64,000 nucleotides of DNA from Morinoia aosen (lineage: Eukaryota > Arthropoda > Malacostraca > Amphipoda > Talitridae): assembly GCA_030386875.1 (NCBI GenBank), contig CM059559.1, positions 4,833,177 to 4,897,176 on the forward strand, written 5' to 3'. Shown one piece after another: positions 1 to 12,013 of this stretch (positions within the stretch are counted from its first letter, which is position 1; each line of letters starts with the position of its first letter). The notes beneath the pieces are model-generated. The model was not told where the DNA came from and did not search any database. It saw only the letters and a program-made list of their open reading frames with translations. A program made the position numbers and the translations under genes.

Positions 1-471
1 AAAAATATTGACGTGACTTGATAAACTGGCAGCACCGCTCGAAATATCCTGTGGTTCACTGTGTCTCGTATTTTTTTTAAATCGTTTTCGCTGAAAATGG
101 ATGCAGAGGGAGCAATATTTCGTGTGACCGACCATATTTTGGAAGTTTTTATGCTGGGTAATGGACTTGGTGTTGGTTGAGAGATTTGGTGTAAATTGAC
201 AGAATCAATACGTGCTGCGTTCGGGATAACGGGATAATATTTTGAGCGTTTTGTTTTCAGTCACTGTAATATTTTGCGGCTGTGCTGAACTCCAGTACGT
301 GTGACGATTCAGCCTCAAAAGAAAATACCACCACCTACCCCATTTCACGTGCGCTCTCAAATTATAATGGAGCTGCTAAGATATTTTCTTGATATGTACT
401 ACTAATTCAAGTGGGAAAAATTCTTTTTGTGCCATGAAACTTTAAGTGTTAACTTTGGTTTAAACTTACAG

Positions 472-3400
472 GACTAAGTGGGGCTTCCGGAAGGTGGTCA
501 TTCTTACTGACTACGGCCTCACAAAAAAGGCTTTCAATCATCCCGACATCCAAGGCAGAGCTCACTTTTACTCCTTCGATCTGCTGTACTCCTTTAAAAA
601 TAACGGTGAGTGTGGAATGAATACTTCGTGCTTGCACAAACCAACCTTTACGACAAAAGCTCAGATACCCAAAGCGTTTGAATTTGTGTTTTGTGATGAG
701 AATGTAGGTATAATTTGAATCTTTTAATGCACATATGCAGCACGAACCTAGACCTGCTAGTTAGACAGATTACGAAATTAAATGAGACCAGGGCAGTAAA
801 ACGTGCTCGAGTTTTTGTTGCTTTCTTTTATTTAACTCAGATGTTTGGTTGAACCTGCAGATTTGAGGTTGAAGGTAAGCCTGTTTTGTGATTGGAGATT
901 TGTTTTCGTCCTTACCTTAAAGGCTCGCACTTTACCTTTTATTTTCTCTAAAATAAAGTTCACTGATGTGAAAATGATCATTAGTGGGGTTGAATGAATT
1001 GACTGCTCTATATCATCCAGGTGTGATAAACAGTGACGGCTCTCTGTGGTCTGAGAACCGTCGTTTCCTGATGCGTCTTTTGCGAGACCTGGGCATGGGC
1101 AAAACAGTCCTTGAAATTTCCATCCAGAAGGAAGCCGCCATGTTGGTGGACCACCTTGAGAAGACCTGCGTGAACAAGCCCTCTGAGATGGATCTTAGCA
1201 TCAACACTGCCGTCCTCAACGTCACCTGGCAAATGTTAGCGAGTGAGTCGTTAGTTCTTAATGGAGATCATCGGGTAACTATGTTACTCGTTAACATGCT
1301 GGTATACCAGCGTAAGGCAAAATAATGGGAACGTCTATGGAAGAACATGAATTTTTCATTATTAGAGAGTGGGCCACTGTTGGCACGAATGACAGGTTCC
1401 ATCAAGCGTGAATTTGGCTAACGAAGGTCGCGTACTAGCTAAGTAATTCGTAGCTCCTTGCATAGCAGCACGTGTTCGGGGAGTGCGAGTTGAGGAGGGA
1501 ACCAAACGTTGTCTTTGGTCTCTAACACACTCCTCCAAGGCTCGACGATGCTGAGATCAAGAGATAAAAGGTCACCACGTGACATGTTCTACGTCATCAT
1601 TGTATACATCTTATTAGCAGGGCGAACGGGGATGTTGCCATCTTGGAGTATAGGACGTTGCCATTTTGGAGTAGAGGATATTGCCATCTTGGAGTAGAGG
1701 ATATTGCCATCTTGGAGTAGAGGACGTTGCCATCTTGGAGTAGAGGATATTGCCATCTTGGAGTAGAGGACGTTGCCATCTTGGAGTAGAGGACGTTGCC
1801 ATCTTAGAGTAGAGGACGTTGCCATCTTGGAGCATAGGACGTTACCATCTTGGAGTATGGGACGTTGCCCTTTTAGAGGACGTCTTCAGGACACCAAATC
1901 AGAAGCGAATAGCGCGAGTGATGTGCGAGAATACTTGGATAATGTTCGTTTGTGGTCCTCGGGAAATGGATCTCCAACCTACACTAGGGTAAAGTACTTT
2001 TCACCATCACAGTGTCTGTCCTTCTAAATTTCTGGGCAAGAACCAGGTAGTCAACATGGTATGCTTTTGCCGGTGTTTATGAGAAGACACATGCTCGGTG
2101 GTGTGAAGTAATGTAAACAATGATTCACTAGACCAAATGATCTGTTTCTTTTTCCGTATATAGTTTTGTATTTTTGTGCTAAACTGTATACTATCCTGTT
2201 TTAGCATTATAGTGTATGCAGTACCGTTTTGGCACTATACCTCAGCCACTCGATCTGCCATGGATGGACGCAACAAGTATCACTTCTTGAATACGTTTAG
2301 TGGAGACGGAGTTGCGGAAATGGGGTGTTCGTTTTGGAGGTTGTTTGCGACTACGAAGGCTTACTTTTTTGGGTGACACTCTTTCTAAACTTTTCAGTGC
2401 GTCATATTTATAATTGTTATTCAGGGGCTGTACTGAACTCTAATCTATATGCCGATTCCATACCAAACGAAATGACGGCCACCGACTCGATTTCACGTGC
2501 AAGCATAACTTATGATGGACTTGCTTAATTATTTTGTTGGTATCCTGTAGGAATTCAAGTGTGTCAAGTTGAAATTCAAGTGTGCCTGTGACAGTTTACG
2601 AATATCGGCTTTCGGACACTTTTTTCCACCGCAGAGGATCCTTTTAACAGCTTTATTATTAGGTCGTAATCCATGATCCGGTAGCCCTTAAAACACTGGT
2701 AATGTTAGCTCTTCACAACACGACCGTAGAAGTGAGTTCAAATGATCATACCTCTGCACTGCAGACAGGTCTAGCTACCTTAAAAACTTGACTTACGTGT
2801 CTCACAAGCAGATCCTCGACTAATACCCCGGATACCCGCCTTTCGTCTCCTTTGGGGATCTTACTCTTTTGCTGAACGTACGGTCAGAGTAAGATTCATG
2901 TTGAAATAAATTTTTGTATTATTTTGCCTTATAAGTAACTTGCATACACAGTTGTTGTTCTGTGAGAATTGCATTGGCGGGTATGAAAAGAATTGTATTA
3001 CCTTATGTGGAAAAGATTGTGGCGTTTTGCGTGAAGAAAAAGTGGCGCAGCATGGTGTTAAAAAAGTGGCGCAGAATGGTGTTAAAAGAGTGGCGTGCTG
3101 GTTCGAAGGAATTGAGGCCCTGTCTTGTATAGAGTGTTGCTGTGTCGGTTATTTAGACAGAAGTTTATGTTATTGATTTGATCGCATAGTTTATTCTCTA
3201 TGGATTCTCCTTTCAATATCAAAAATAAATTCAATTGAGGTGGTAATTTGAGATGTGACTTCGTGTTCACATCGAAGCCTAAACTCTTTTAAAATATTGA
3301 AATGTATCATCAAAAATGAAATAAAGGGAATTAGTAGTATTTCTTTCAATTTCTAATACTTTTTATTACTCTCTAGTTTGTTTTATTTATTACGAGCTGC

Positions 3401-6400
3401 TTTATTAACTTTGTTGCACTAGGTCGAAAAATGAGGTTTAGCTCTCACACGGGACAACAGAGAGACTTACGACGCTTTCTATCGGCACTTCTTTCTAGTA
3501 ATTTATGCAATTAACCAAAGTGTTTCTTCACTCTTCTTTTTCTCAGGTAAGCGATACGATTGCAGTGACGACGAAATACGCCTCTACACACTGATTGAGA
3601 AGGAAAATTTACGATTAACTCAAGGCCCTATATTTCTTATTGACGTCTTTCCCGGACTGGAGAAATTCGTACCAAAATTCATTCTTAACCACGTCATGAA
3701 AGTTCACGTTTTAGAAAAAAACAGAGATTTCATGCTCGACATGTTTGGGGTGAGTATTTTTTACTTTGGGTTTGAAAGAACGAGCCTCTTTTTTTGTTAG
3801 AATCTAGCATCTTTCAACTCATCTTTCGTGACCGAAAAGAAATCATTTCAGTTGAAGATAGCCCTTTATTTCACAATAGAGGTTGATAACGGGGGCGATG
3901 CTGGGTTAATTTTTATTAGCAAGTTAGTGGTGTATACACGTCTGAGATTGAAGATCCAAATTATGCATAAATCAATGTACAATTATTTTGACGAATACCG
4001 TGGAATACCTACCTCAGAATCGGCATCTTTTGTTGATGAATTCATTTTACACAGCGTCTTGGTTTCGGAACCTTCATTTTCACGCACTAGTTAACTTTTC
4101 TTTTTGAAACCTATTTAAATTTATTTGCACACGACGATGAAATACAACATCTCAAGTGGTGTCGTCACTCTCTTGATCTCAACATCGTTGAACATTTCTG
4201 AAGTGAATTTTATTTGAAACCTTCACCTAAACGCACTAGTCAGCTCTTCTTATATTGATTTAAATTTATTTCTACTCTACGATAAAATACATCTCAAGTG
4301 GTGTCCTCACTTTTTTATCTCGACATCGTTGAACTCACCTGGAGTGCATTTTATCGTGTATTGTTTGTGTTCCAGAAAGTAATAGACGAACACAAAAGTA
4401 CCCTGGACCCCGACAACCCTCGCGACATCATCGACCATTTCCTGCTCTCCAAAGACTGCATGCGAGACTCTCCACCGCTCTCCTATGATGACCGTAAGAA
4501 TCGTTTTCAATTGCTCGAGAAGGTTATTAGAAAAAATGGTTTTGATTCAACTTACTTGCTTAGTTGTCAGTTCATGGTTTGAGACATAGAAAAACGATTT
4601 TGATATCCGATGCGTGTTGGAGTTGAATGCGTTATTTTGATGTGTTGTTCAGTATTCCAAAATTGTGTCTACATCGCGTATTACGGCAACTATAAATGTC
4701 TAAGGGCTTTTAATAAAATTTGATCCCTATTATATAGTTCTTTTGACTACATGCTAAACTCTTTAATGAAAATAAGGATTTAATGCATTATCCAGAGAAC
4801 AATCGTTCAACTTTATTCCAGTAAAAATGAGGTCAAAAGACATTGTAAACGAATTACCTAATATACACCAAATGCCCTGAAGATGTTGCCATCGCCATGG
4901 AAACTAATTTCCAACTTCATATTTAATTTTAAGTGTTGTAGTACTATTCAATAATACATAGAGTGTCATTGAGTATTTTAAAGTCTGTGCGTTTATTGTC
5001 TTTTGCATCACACCATCACTGAGCGCTCTGTTTCCATACAGAGAACAACTTGTGCAACACCATGGGGGACATGTTCGTCGCAGGTTCAGATACTACCTCA
5101 TCCACACTACGCTTTGTCATCCTCTACATGGCAATGTACCCGGAGGTGAGTCTTCCTTCGGTGAAAAAATCATGGTGAAACGTTTTTCTCCTTGTTTCAC
5201 GCTACAATTGAGAGCAAAGAAAATCATTGAGTGAAGGGGATTCCAATTATGAAAATTTCGCGTTACATTTTGCACGAAAAGTTTAGCAAATGTTACCGAA
5301 TGATTTCACTTCAAATTCAAAAGCCAAGAAGTTACAACTTTTGAAATAACTCACCGAAATACGACATACTCACATTCATCATGCATATTAAAAATTACCA
5401 GCGTATGGTGTGGGCCTAAAATCGTATGCACTCTTTAAATTGCAATAACTTATTTTCTGTTCAACCCAAGAAATTAGAACAACCAGCATCAGGTAGCTGA
5501 GATCTTTCTGGTTTGGAGGGTCATTCTCTTCTATCATAGTCTTCTCAATCCCAATTTTATCTTCACTTCTTCTTGTCTGATGTTGTTCAGATCGTTCTCA
5601 GTTCCAGTTAAAGAAGAGTTCCTTCTGCTGTCCGCTTGCAGATAATCTTGCTAACAGTTTTGGAATTTCCTTGTTGTTCCAACCGTCGCGTTTGTGCGTG
5701 TCATTTCTTCCACGAGAAACTTTAGTTGGTGAAAATGTATTTTTCATCCTAAGCAACAAAGTTATATAATAAAGCAGCTCGTGAAAAATAAAACAAACTA
5801 GATCTAGAGTAAGAAAAAGTACTAAAAATTGAAAGAAAAGCTACTAATCCCATTTTTTACTTCATCTTCACCAAGTTAGCTAGGGCAAGAGATTGAGAAT
5901 GTGGAAAATGGTCCATTAAATGCTACATGATGGTTGCGTTAATGTTCAAATGGCTGGCATAAAAAATGTATATACTCTGACTGAAATTTTTTCAGCTTTG
6001 CGATGGCGATTGTACTTATTTCCTCCATCAACATAAAATAAGTTATTATAATTTAAAAAGTGTGTTTTTTTGGCCCACTCTGTACATCGAGAATGATAGA
6101 ATTAAATGAACTTTTAAGCACCGTCATTATTATTTAACCTGGAAGATATTTACACCTGACTTGATTTGGGAAGGACATAATATAACTTCATTGCAATTTC
6201 TAAAGCACTAAAATGAAAAACGTTTCTACGTCGCAGATGTTATGACGCTCTAGTATGAATCGAAATCGCCTTCGAAGGTCAATTTTATAACATGTACTAT
6301 ATCAACCGTGCAATTTAAGGGTTCCAATGAAGAGATGAAAGTAATTATAGCTGCGATCACGGTAGAGGAAACAAGGTAGGTTTAAACCAGTCTTTTTTTC

Positions 6401-9400
6401 GTTGACGGTGTGGTTTTGCTGACGTCACGGCAACGAACCAATAGCAGCACTCGTATTGCATCTGGTAGCACTGCTACCTCCAAATCAGGCTCCACTATTG
6501 GCCGAACGACATGTCGTTGTGGTGATCATCCATTGAGTTCGAAATAAAGCCATTCTACTGGCTAGCTGAACAAGAGGAGGCGTATTTTTCCCATATAAAT
6601 GACCCTACCTTGTTTCCTCTACCATGGCCGCGATTCAAATGAACGCGCATTTCTTCTCCGACCAGATCCAGGCGCGGGTACACCGCTGTCTGGACGAGGT
6701 GGTGCCGCGGTCACGTCTGCCCTCACTCGCAGACCGCACTCAGTAAGTTGCCAACACTCTTCATTTTATGCTGATTGTTGACAGCGTTAGAAACAGTGAT
6801 TCATTTCTTGTGAGAATTATTAAATAACTAGTGTACACAGCCCATCAAAAATCACAGGATTCAATTATTTCCTTGAATAAATTTTTCAGCTGTAAATGAC
6901 AAACTAATGCATATATCCACCCTAATAGCAACTGCGATAAAAATATTTTTTTTTGTGTGTGCACTGGTGAAACTCGTATTAAAGATACGGCCACTAAGTG
7001 TACTTACGAGCATCACGGTAGAGGAAACAAGGTAAATTCAAGCCAGTCTCTTTTTCGTTGACGGTGGGGTTTTGCTGACGTCACGGCAACGAACCAATAG
7101 CAGCGCTCAAATGGCATATGGTAGCACTGCTACCCTCAAAATCTGCCTCCACTATTGGCCCAACGACATGGCTTTTGGTGACGCCATAAATTTCAATTGA
7201 AATAAAGCCTTGCTATTGGCTAGCGAACAAGAGGAGGTGTATTTTCTCCAATAGAAATGGTCCTACCTCGTTTCCTCTACCGTGATGAGTATGGCAGAGA
7301 GACGGAAGAAGCGTACACGAAACAAGTATATAAATAAACACACCAAAGGTGTATCTGTTCGTCCTGACATTTATAATTCCATCACCACTTTGTGATTAAT
7401 TTGTTCGTTTTAATGGGGTTGGTTGCGATGTTTTAAAAAAACACTAATTTTCAAAAATATAATCTGGGTGGTAGAGAATACCAAATTCTTTCATTATAAA
7501 GCATACTTTTTTGGTTTAAAACATACATTATCATCGTTGTTATTCACTATACCGCGTTTTATATTTTAAAAGCTAGACGATGTAACGTTCTATATTTTTA
7601 CCTGAGGGCAACTAAACTTTTTGGACGTATTGTTAGTACCTGCCATAGTCCTTTGCCGCGACTGATAGTTTTATTTTTGTCGATGTTCATGTTCTAAAGA
7701 TCGTGCTGATTCTCCATCGTCACATCTATTAGCCTTTATTGTTGCACGCACTCACCCATTCTGTTCAATGCTAAGCTATAAGTTATTGATTATGGTGCTC
7801 GCCAAAACTGTTCATGGTTTCGATTTTGGACTCATTTCCATTCCCTGCACTTGAAGTCCTCACATGAAGTTTCATTACTTTCTCGGCGGCCTCCAATAAT
7901 TGGGACTCAAACTCTTACTTCTTACCGGACACGACTGCATTGGTGTCTCCATTGCGATAGGATGTATTTGTGAATTATCTGCTTTTACAGACGAATCTTT
8001 GTTAAAAATGCGAAAATACTTCTTACTGTAGTCGTGTTCCACTTACCTAACTTCTTCAAGCTTTCTTAGACATCTGAGCATTGAAGTGCTCAACTCGAGT
8101 ACTTCATAAGATTTCCATTTGTTCTAAAGATACTAGACTAAGAGCTGAGTCTTAACAAGACACTTAAAATCATTGTTTCTTAACAGGCTTCCGTACGTGG
8201 ATGCGATGCTGCTGGACGTGCTGAGGCTGAGTTCACTGGCGCCCTTAGCGTTACCTCATCGGGCTACTGCTGACGTCAACTTTGAGGGGTACACCATACC
8301 CAAGGTACTGACACCATACCCAAGGTACTGACACCACACCCAAGGTACTTACACCACACCCAAGGTGCGTACACCATACCCAAGGTACTTACACCACACC
8401 CAAGGTGCTTACACCATACCCAAGGTACTTACACCACACCCAAGGTGCTTACACCTCACCCAAGGTGCCTACACCATACCCAAGGTGCCTACACCATACC
8501 CAAGGTACCTACATCATACCCAAGGTGCTTACACCACACCCAAAGTGCCTCAGATACTTTCAGTGAAAGCCATCTTCTATTTCATATCAAATTCAAGTAT
8601 TACCCGGAAAATCTGTCTGAGATATAAATTTATGCGGAGCGGTCCAGTCATGAGAGCGGTCTCTCATGATTGGATACAGTTTTATTTAAACTTGGAATGT
8701 GTTTTCTCTTAGTGAATTTGCTGTCTATGTGTCCAATTACACTCAATTGTCTTTTACCAAAATATATTCAGAGCGTACATTGCTATACAGAAATAAGTTC
8801 ACGGGGCTCACCTTTGACGTGTGACGGTAGTCCGAATTGTGACGATAGTCCGAATAATCCTAACTTTTAGCACTCAACAAGTAGCTATACTCAAATGTGT
8901 CCATTGTACTAGCCTAAAGACACAATCTATTGCTGTATCAGTTGGGGTAAATAAATGGTTTCGTTTGTTCTAATTGTTTAAACACTTACAGGACACCCTT
9001 GTGATCGCCTGTCTGGATTTGTGCCACCACGATCCAACTTTTTGGGAGAAGCCTCATGAGCTCCACCCAGAACATTTCCTTGATGAATACGGGAACTTGA
9101 GTAGCAAGAAAGAAGGATTCATGCCTTTTTCCATTGGTGAGTCAACGAGATAGTCTGCATTGCAGGATGATTTCATTGATCAAGAAATGCAAGATATTTT
9201 ACATCTTTACCTCCAGCAATGTGGAACGTGTTTCAGAGCAGTTTTTCTAAATGAACTTTGATGACATTCAAAATTAGGTAACACAAGCTGAGAGTACTGA
9301 AAAATTATGCATCTTACAGGACGCCGGCAGTGCTTGGGAGAATCGTTGGCTCGGATGGAGCTGTTCTTGTTCGCGGCGGCCATCTTGCAGCGGTTCTCAA

Positions 9401-9504
9401 TCGCGCCGCCAGAGGGGGTGACTCTCACGGGTGAGACCGACCCTGAGGATCGTCTTATGAACGTACCCAAGCCTTTCCAAGTCGTACTCAAAAAACGAGT
9501 GTGA
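472..9504 (+). CDS. Cytochrome P450, CYP2-clan, copy A (5' partial)
   Basis: Haem-thiolate monooxygenase, expected to be ER-anchored and to use NADPH-P450 reductase; the substrate cannot be read from sequence. Coding exons 3-11: 472-605, 1021-1242, 3547-3749, 4376-4493, 5042-5145, 6666-6742, 8187-8304, 8992-9136 and 9320-9504 (stop TGA 9502-9504), all with AG acceptors and GT donors. Exons 1 and 2 (membrane anchor, proline-rich hinge) must lie left of the window; I see neither in 1-471. Motifs: C-helix WSENR (exon 4), I-helix AGSDTTSST (exon 7), K-helix DVLR where ExxR is expected (exon 9), PEHF in the PERF position (exon 10), haem loop [11 protein letters not shown] across exons 10/11. No in-frame stops in any exon. 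Exon 9 runs into a 20-bp splice-donor array. Introns hold a 23-bp minisatellite, two MITEs and a LINE tail but no other gene. Closest relative in the window is copy B. Confidence 0.93.
1631..1875 (+). repeat. 23-bp minisatellite, intron 4 of gene A
   Basis: About 11 tandem copies of a 23-bp unit with core GTTGCCATCTTGGAGTAGAG. Because 23 is not a multiple of 3 and the unit lacks stops on one strand, several overlapping minus-strand frames stay open; these are not genes. Each unit holds GCCATCTTGG, which resembles the YY1/Pho binding core (GCCAT). Confidence 0.9.
3318..3440 (+). repeat. Left arm of intronic inverted repeat, gene A
   Basis: About 115 bp in intron 4, including TAGTTTGTTTTATTTATTAC and GAGCTGCTTTATT. 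It matches the reverse complement of 5735-5865 in intron 7 at roughly 85% by eye, with small gaps. Probably two copies of one dispersed repeat in opposite orientation. They flank exons 5-7. Confidence 0.75.
5735..5865 (-). repeat. Right arm of intronic inverted repeat, gene A
   Basis: Reverse-complement partner of 3318-3440. Shares AACAAAGTT, AATAAAGCAGCTCGTGA and AATAAAACAAACTAGA. Lies in intron 7. Confidence 0.75.
6358..6626 (+). mobile_element. MITE family 1, copy 1 (8-bp TSD), intron 7 of gene A
   Basis: 269-bp non-coding element with terminal inverted repeats CACGGTAGAGGAAACAAGGT. Flanking 8-bp target duplications are GCTGCGAT (6350-6357) and GCCGCGAT (6627-6634), 7 of 8 matching. The 8-bp TSD points to a hAT- or P-type transposase. 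It ends only about 40 bp before the exon 8 acceptor, so it supplies much of the region where that intron's branch point and pyrimidine tract should lie. Confidence 0.88.
7014..7284 (+). mobile_element. MITE family 1, copy 2, intron 8 of gene A
   Basis: 271 bp, perfect outer TIR CACGGTAGAGGAAAC at both ends. TSDs ACGAGCAT and ATGAGTAT (6 of 8 matching; both differences are C/T). Internal sequence closely follows copy 1, including the CTGACGTCACGGCAACGAAC segment. Confidence 0.88.
8285..8549 (+). repeat. 20-bp splice-donor minisatellite at exon 9 end, gene A
   Basis: Thirteen head-to-tail 20-bp units, consensus GTACTTACACCATACCCAAG, start directly at the exon 9 donor (8304/8305). Each unit joins the first 6 bases of the intron to the last 14 of the exon, so AAG|GT recurs exactly every 20 bp at 8305, 8325, 8345 and on to 8525 (12 sites); the 13th is AAAGT. 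In the exon frame a TGA is met at 8329-8331, so the array is not an extended exon. Variation is mostly A/G at +3 and transitions inside the unit. Confidence 0.97.
8875..8966 (+). mobile_element. LINE 3' tail fragment, intron 9 of gene A
   Basis: About 90 bp matching, in sense orientation, the 3' end of the LINE at 12148-17100: GTAGCTATACTCAA, CCATTGTA, CTGTATC, and the terminal GGTAAATAAAT. It stops about 25 bp before exon 10. Confidence 0.7.
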
Positions 9505-10069
9505 CCTGTTAAGATATGATTGTAATCTCAATACAAAATGACAAAAAATAGTATTCGTGCCGAAAGGCTGAAAACTGTCTCACTATAGCTATGAGTTTCA
9601 ACGAAAATATTCTCATTAAGTGTTTAAAATTCGTGTTCAATTGCACTTAGAAATAAATACGGTATCTACCCACGTGCCTACGGACCTGCCCGAATTAAAA
9701 AATTGCAAGTAATGATTGATGGGGAAAGAATGGCAAAAGTATCCCTCAATACTATTGTAATATTGTCTATCTGGTTCCCTTCTAACTTCGATACGAAAAA
9801 AAATTAATGAACGGGAAGGAAATTTAGACATGCGGAATATCAGTAGGAGATTCCCTGACATATGTCTCATTCTTTAAGTGACAAGATTCATGAATAAAAG
9901 TATGCATACTCTCATCAAAGTGTGCTGTGGGAGATTATTTTTTATTTTTTCGAAATGATAAACATTGTTTTAGTCTCTCAAACGTTACACAAATATGATA
10001 CACTTCTGATGAACGCTTCTGAATGAAAGTGAACGCGTTAAAATTAGGTTATTCCCATTCACCGCATTA
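9505..10069. other. Gene A 3' flank, no other feature
   Basis: AT-rich 3' flanking sequence with two AATAAA signals (9652, 9893). I see no gene or repeat. Confidence 0.5.
9652..9657 (+). promoter_or_regulatory. Candidate poly(A) signal, gene A
   Basis: First AATAAA after the gene A stop codon (about 150 bp downstream). Another lies at 9893-9898. Either could direct 3'-end formation; chosen by position only. Confidence 0.45.
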
Positions 10070-10223
10070 GGCAGCCCGCCCACTGATGCGATTCGGTGCG
10101 ATGCGATTCGCCTCAGTCGTCGGTGAGCTAGCCAACACAATGCTATTCCAACGGTGCTACAAATGAACCGTGCGATTTCGCAAGGCGTTGCACCAATCGC
10201 ATCGCATCAGTGGGCGGGCTGCC
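10070..10223 (+). mobile_element. Short palindromic MITE, TA-flanked
   Basis: 154 bp with inverted ends GGCAGCCCGCCCACTGATGC, flanked by TA on both sides (10068-10069 and 10224-10225). Internally it repeats GATGCGATTCG-like words. No coding capacity. Superfamily uncertain; a TA duplication would fit Tc1/mariner. Confidence 0.8.
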
Positions 10224-10472
10224 TAATTAATTAACAAAAATGCCTGATTACCACATAGTGCTTTCTATGTTGTACCGCACAGTTCATTATTTCTTGTGAA
10301 AGTGCTCAGCTCCAAAATTTATTAATCGAGATAGAGCTGAGACTATGAAGGGATTCAGCATTCAAACTTCTAAGCATTCAAACTGCTCGGCCCTAAGAAC
10401 TACGTAGCTGAACCATGAAATTGTTTCGTGCGATTTGTCTTTTACCAAAATGTATTCAGAGTGTACTTTGAT

Positions 10473-10645
10473 ATATTTAAACAATTTATTTACCACAGTT
10501 GATACGTACAGAGGTAGAATGTTTCTTTGAGTCTAGTACAATGGTCAAATTTGAGTATAGCTACCTGTGGGCCAGAATAATTTCAGTGACTTCTAGGGCA
10601 TACTATACCATCAACGTTATTCTAAGGTGTACAATAATGTTGAAC
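10473..10645 (-). mobile_element. LINE 3' tail fragment, A-B intergenic
   Basis: A 5'-truncated copy of the 3' end of the neighbouring LINE in the same minus orientation, starting TTTAAACAATTTATTTACCA on the + strand. It is inserted in a sequence resembling 8748-8815. Confidence 0.78.
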
Positions 10646-11736
10646 ATGATGTTTATATGGAAATAAGTTCACGGTCCTCAACTTTATGGAGGTATCAGTC
10701 GTCGTTTTACAATCTCAAAACGTTGAAAATGTGTAGCTGTTTTCAGATAAGGTGTTACGTATTTTTACTTGAGCTGTATACATAAACCAATATTCAAACA
10801 CCATCATAGCCTCTGTTCCTCTGTTGTTTAAACCAACGGTATCAGATGGATCATACGCATCACGCAGAAGACGTGTATTAACTTGTGTGTGAACGTGTTT
10901 GTGCTGTGTTTTCATTTTCCCCGTATTGTTATGTTGACTAATGATGACAAGGGGAATTTAAGCATTCTCCGCGGTATGCATTGAGCGTGGTCGTACTGGA
11001 GACTTCAAATACCCAATCTTCGTAGTTCAACCCAATGTTTGTTTTTGAAAATAAACGTTTTTTCTTTCTTTCTTTTTCTTACTAAAAGTTATTGGGCATC
11101 TCTTAACGAACGGCATTTCAGGCGTCAGCTTCTGGGGCAACCACATCAGAAAGTGTACGATGATACATTTTATGTCATGCGATATCCATAGTTTCAGATT
11201 AAATATAAACATCTTGAGACGAGACAAAAATCAGAGAATTTGTGTGGATTTCAAACACAATGTAGGAATTTTGATCCCTATATTAGAGTATTATTAAATT
11301 ATTGTAATGTTTTCTACTCATTTTCAATTTCTGTCTTTCTACCCTACTAACAGCGATATGATTCACTTCTCAGTTGTTTCAGCACATAGACTTTGGCTCC
11401 TGTGCAACAAAACGGAGATTTAACAATACTCCTTCAAATATTATGACGTGCACATTGACCGCAATATTAACGTGGACCAAGAGTATTAGAGTTGAAAGTG
11501 CAAACTTGCCGCATTATCAACGTGGACCAAGAGTACCAGAGTTGAAGTGCTTTGTCGAACTATTCCAGTTATATTTAAGTCAATTGTGATATTTCCCCAA
11601 TGCATGCTTGTACATCCCTTTCCCTTCGATTAGAACTCGGCTCGTTTGCCAGTAGCTCGACCATACGTCTCTTGGCTCGTCTGGGTTTAAACATCTTACT
11701 GATGTGGTTCTCACGATAAAAGTCTGGAGGATGCAG
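10646..11736. other. A-B intergenic, no gene
   Basis: No convincing ORF. 10653-10680 resembles 8790-8810 of gene A intron 9. About 11035-11090 carries a T/C-rich SINE-type tail (AAAATAAACG then TTTCTTTCTTTC). Confidence 0.4.
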
Positions 11737-12013
11737 CACCGTAGAGGAAACAAGGTAGGTTTGAACCAGTCTCTTTTTTTTCGTTGACGGTGTGGTTTTG
11801 CTGACGTCACGGCAACGAACTAATAGCAGCATGTATTATATTGCATCTGGTAGCACTGCTACCCCAAGCCTGGCTCCACTATTGGCCTAACGACATGGAG
11901 TTTTCGTGACGTCATAAAGTTTGTTCAAAATAAAGCCTTTCTATTGGCTAGCCGAACAAAAGGAAGTGTATTTTCTCCCATAGAAATGATCCTACCTTGT
12001 TTCCTCTTCCGTG
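11737..12013 (+). mobile_element. MITE family 1, copy 3, A-B intergenic
   Basis: 277 bp, same family as 6358-6626. TIR starts CACCGTAGAGG and ends CCTCTTCCGTG. TSDs GGATGCAG and GGATACAT (6 of 8). Slightly longer than the other copies. Confidence 0.86.

Noticed and set aside
1-471. Exons 1 or 2 of gene A
   Set aside because: No hydrophobic anchor, PPG hinge or KYGNIF-like end flanked by splice sites could be found here; they are most likely left of the window.
1589-1835. Minus-strand open frames of 60-78 codons
   Set aside because: Frame shadows of the 23-bp minisatellite.
8285-8549. CRISPR-like regular spacing of short repeats
   Set aside because: Units are directly tandem with no unique spacers, in a eukaryotic gene; it is a minisatellite of a splice junction.
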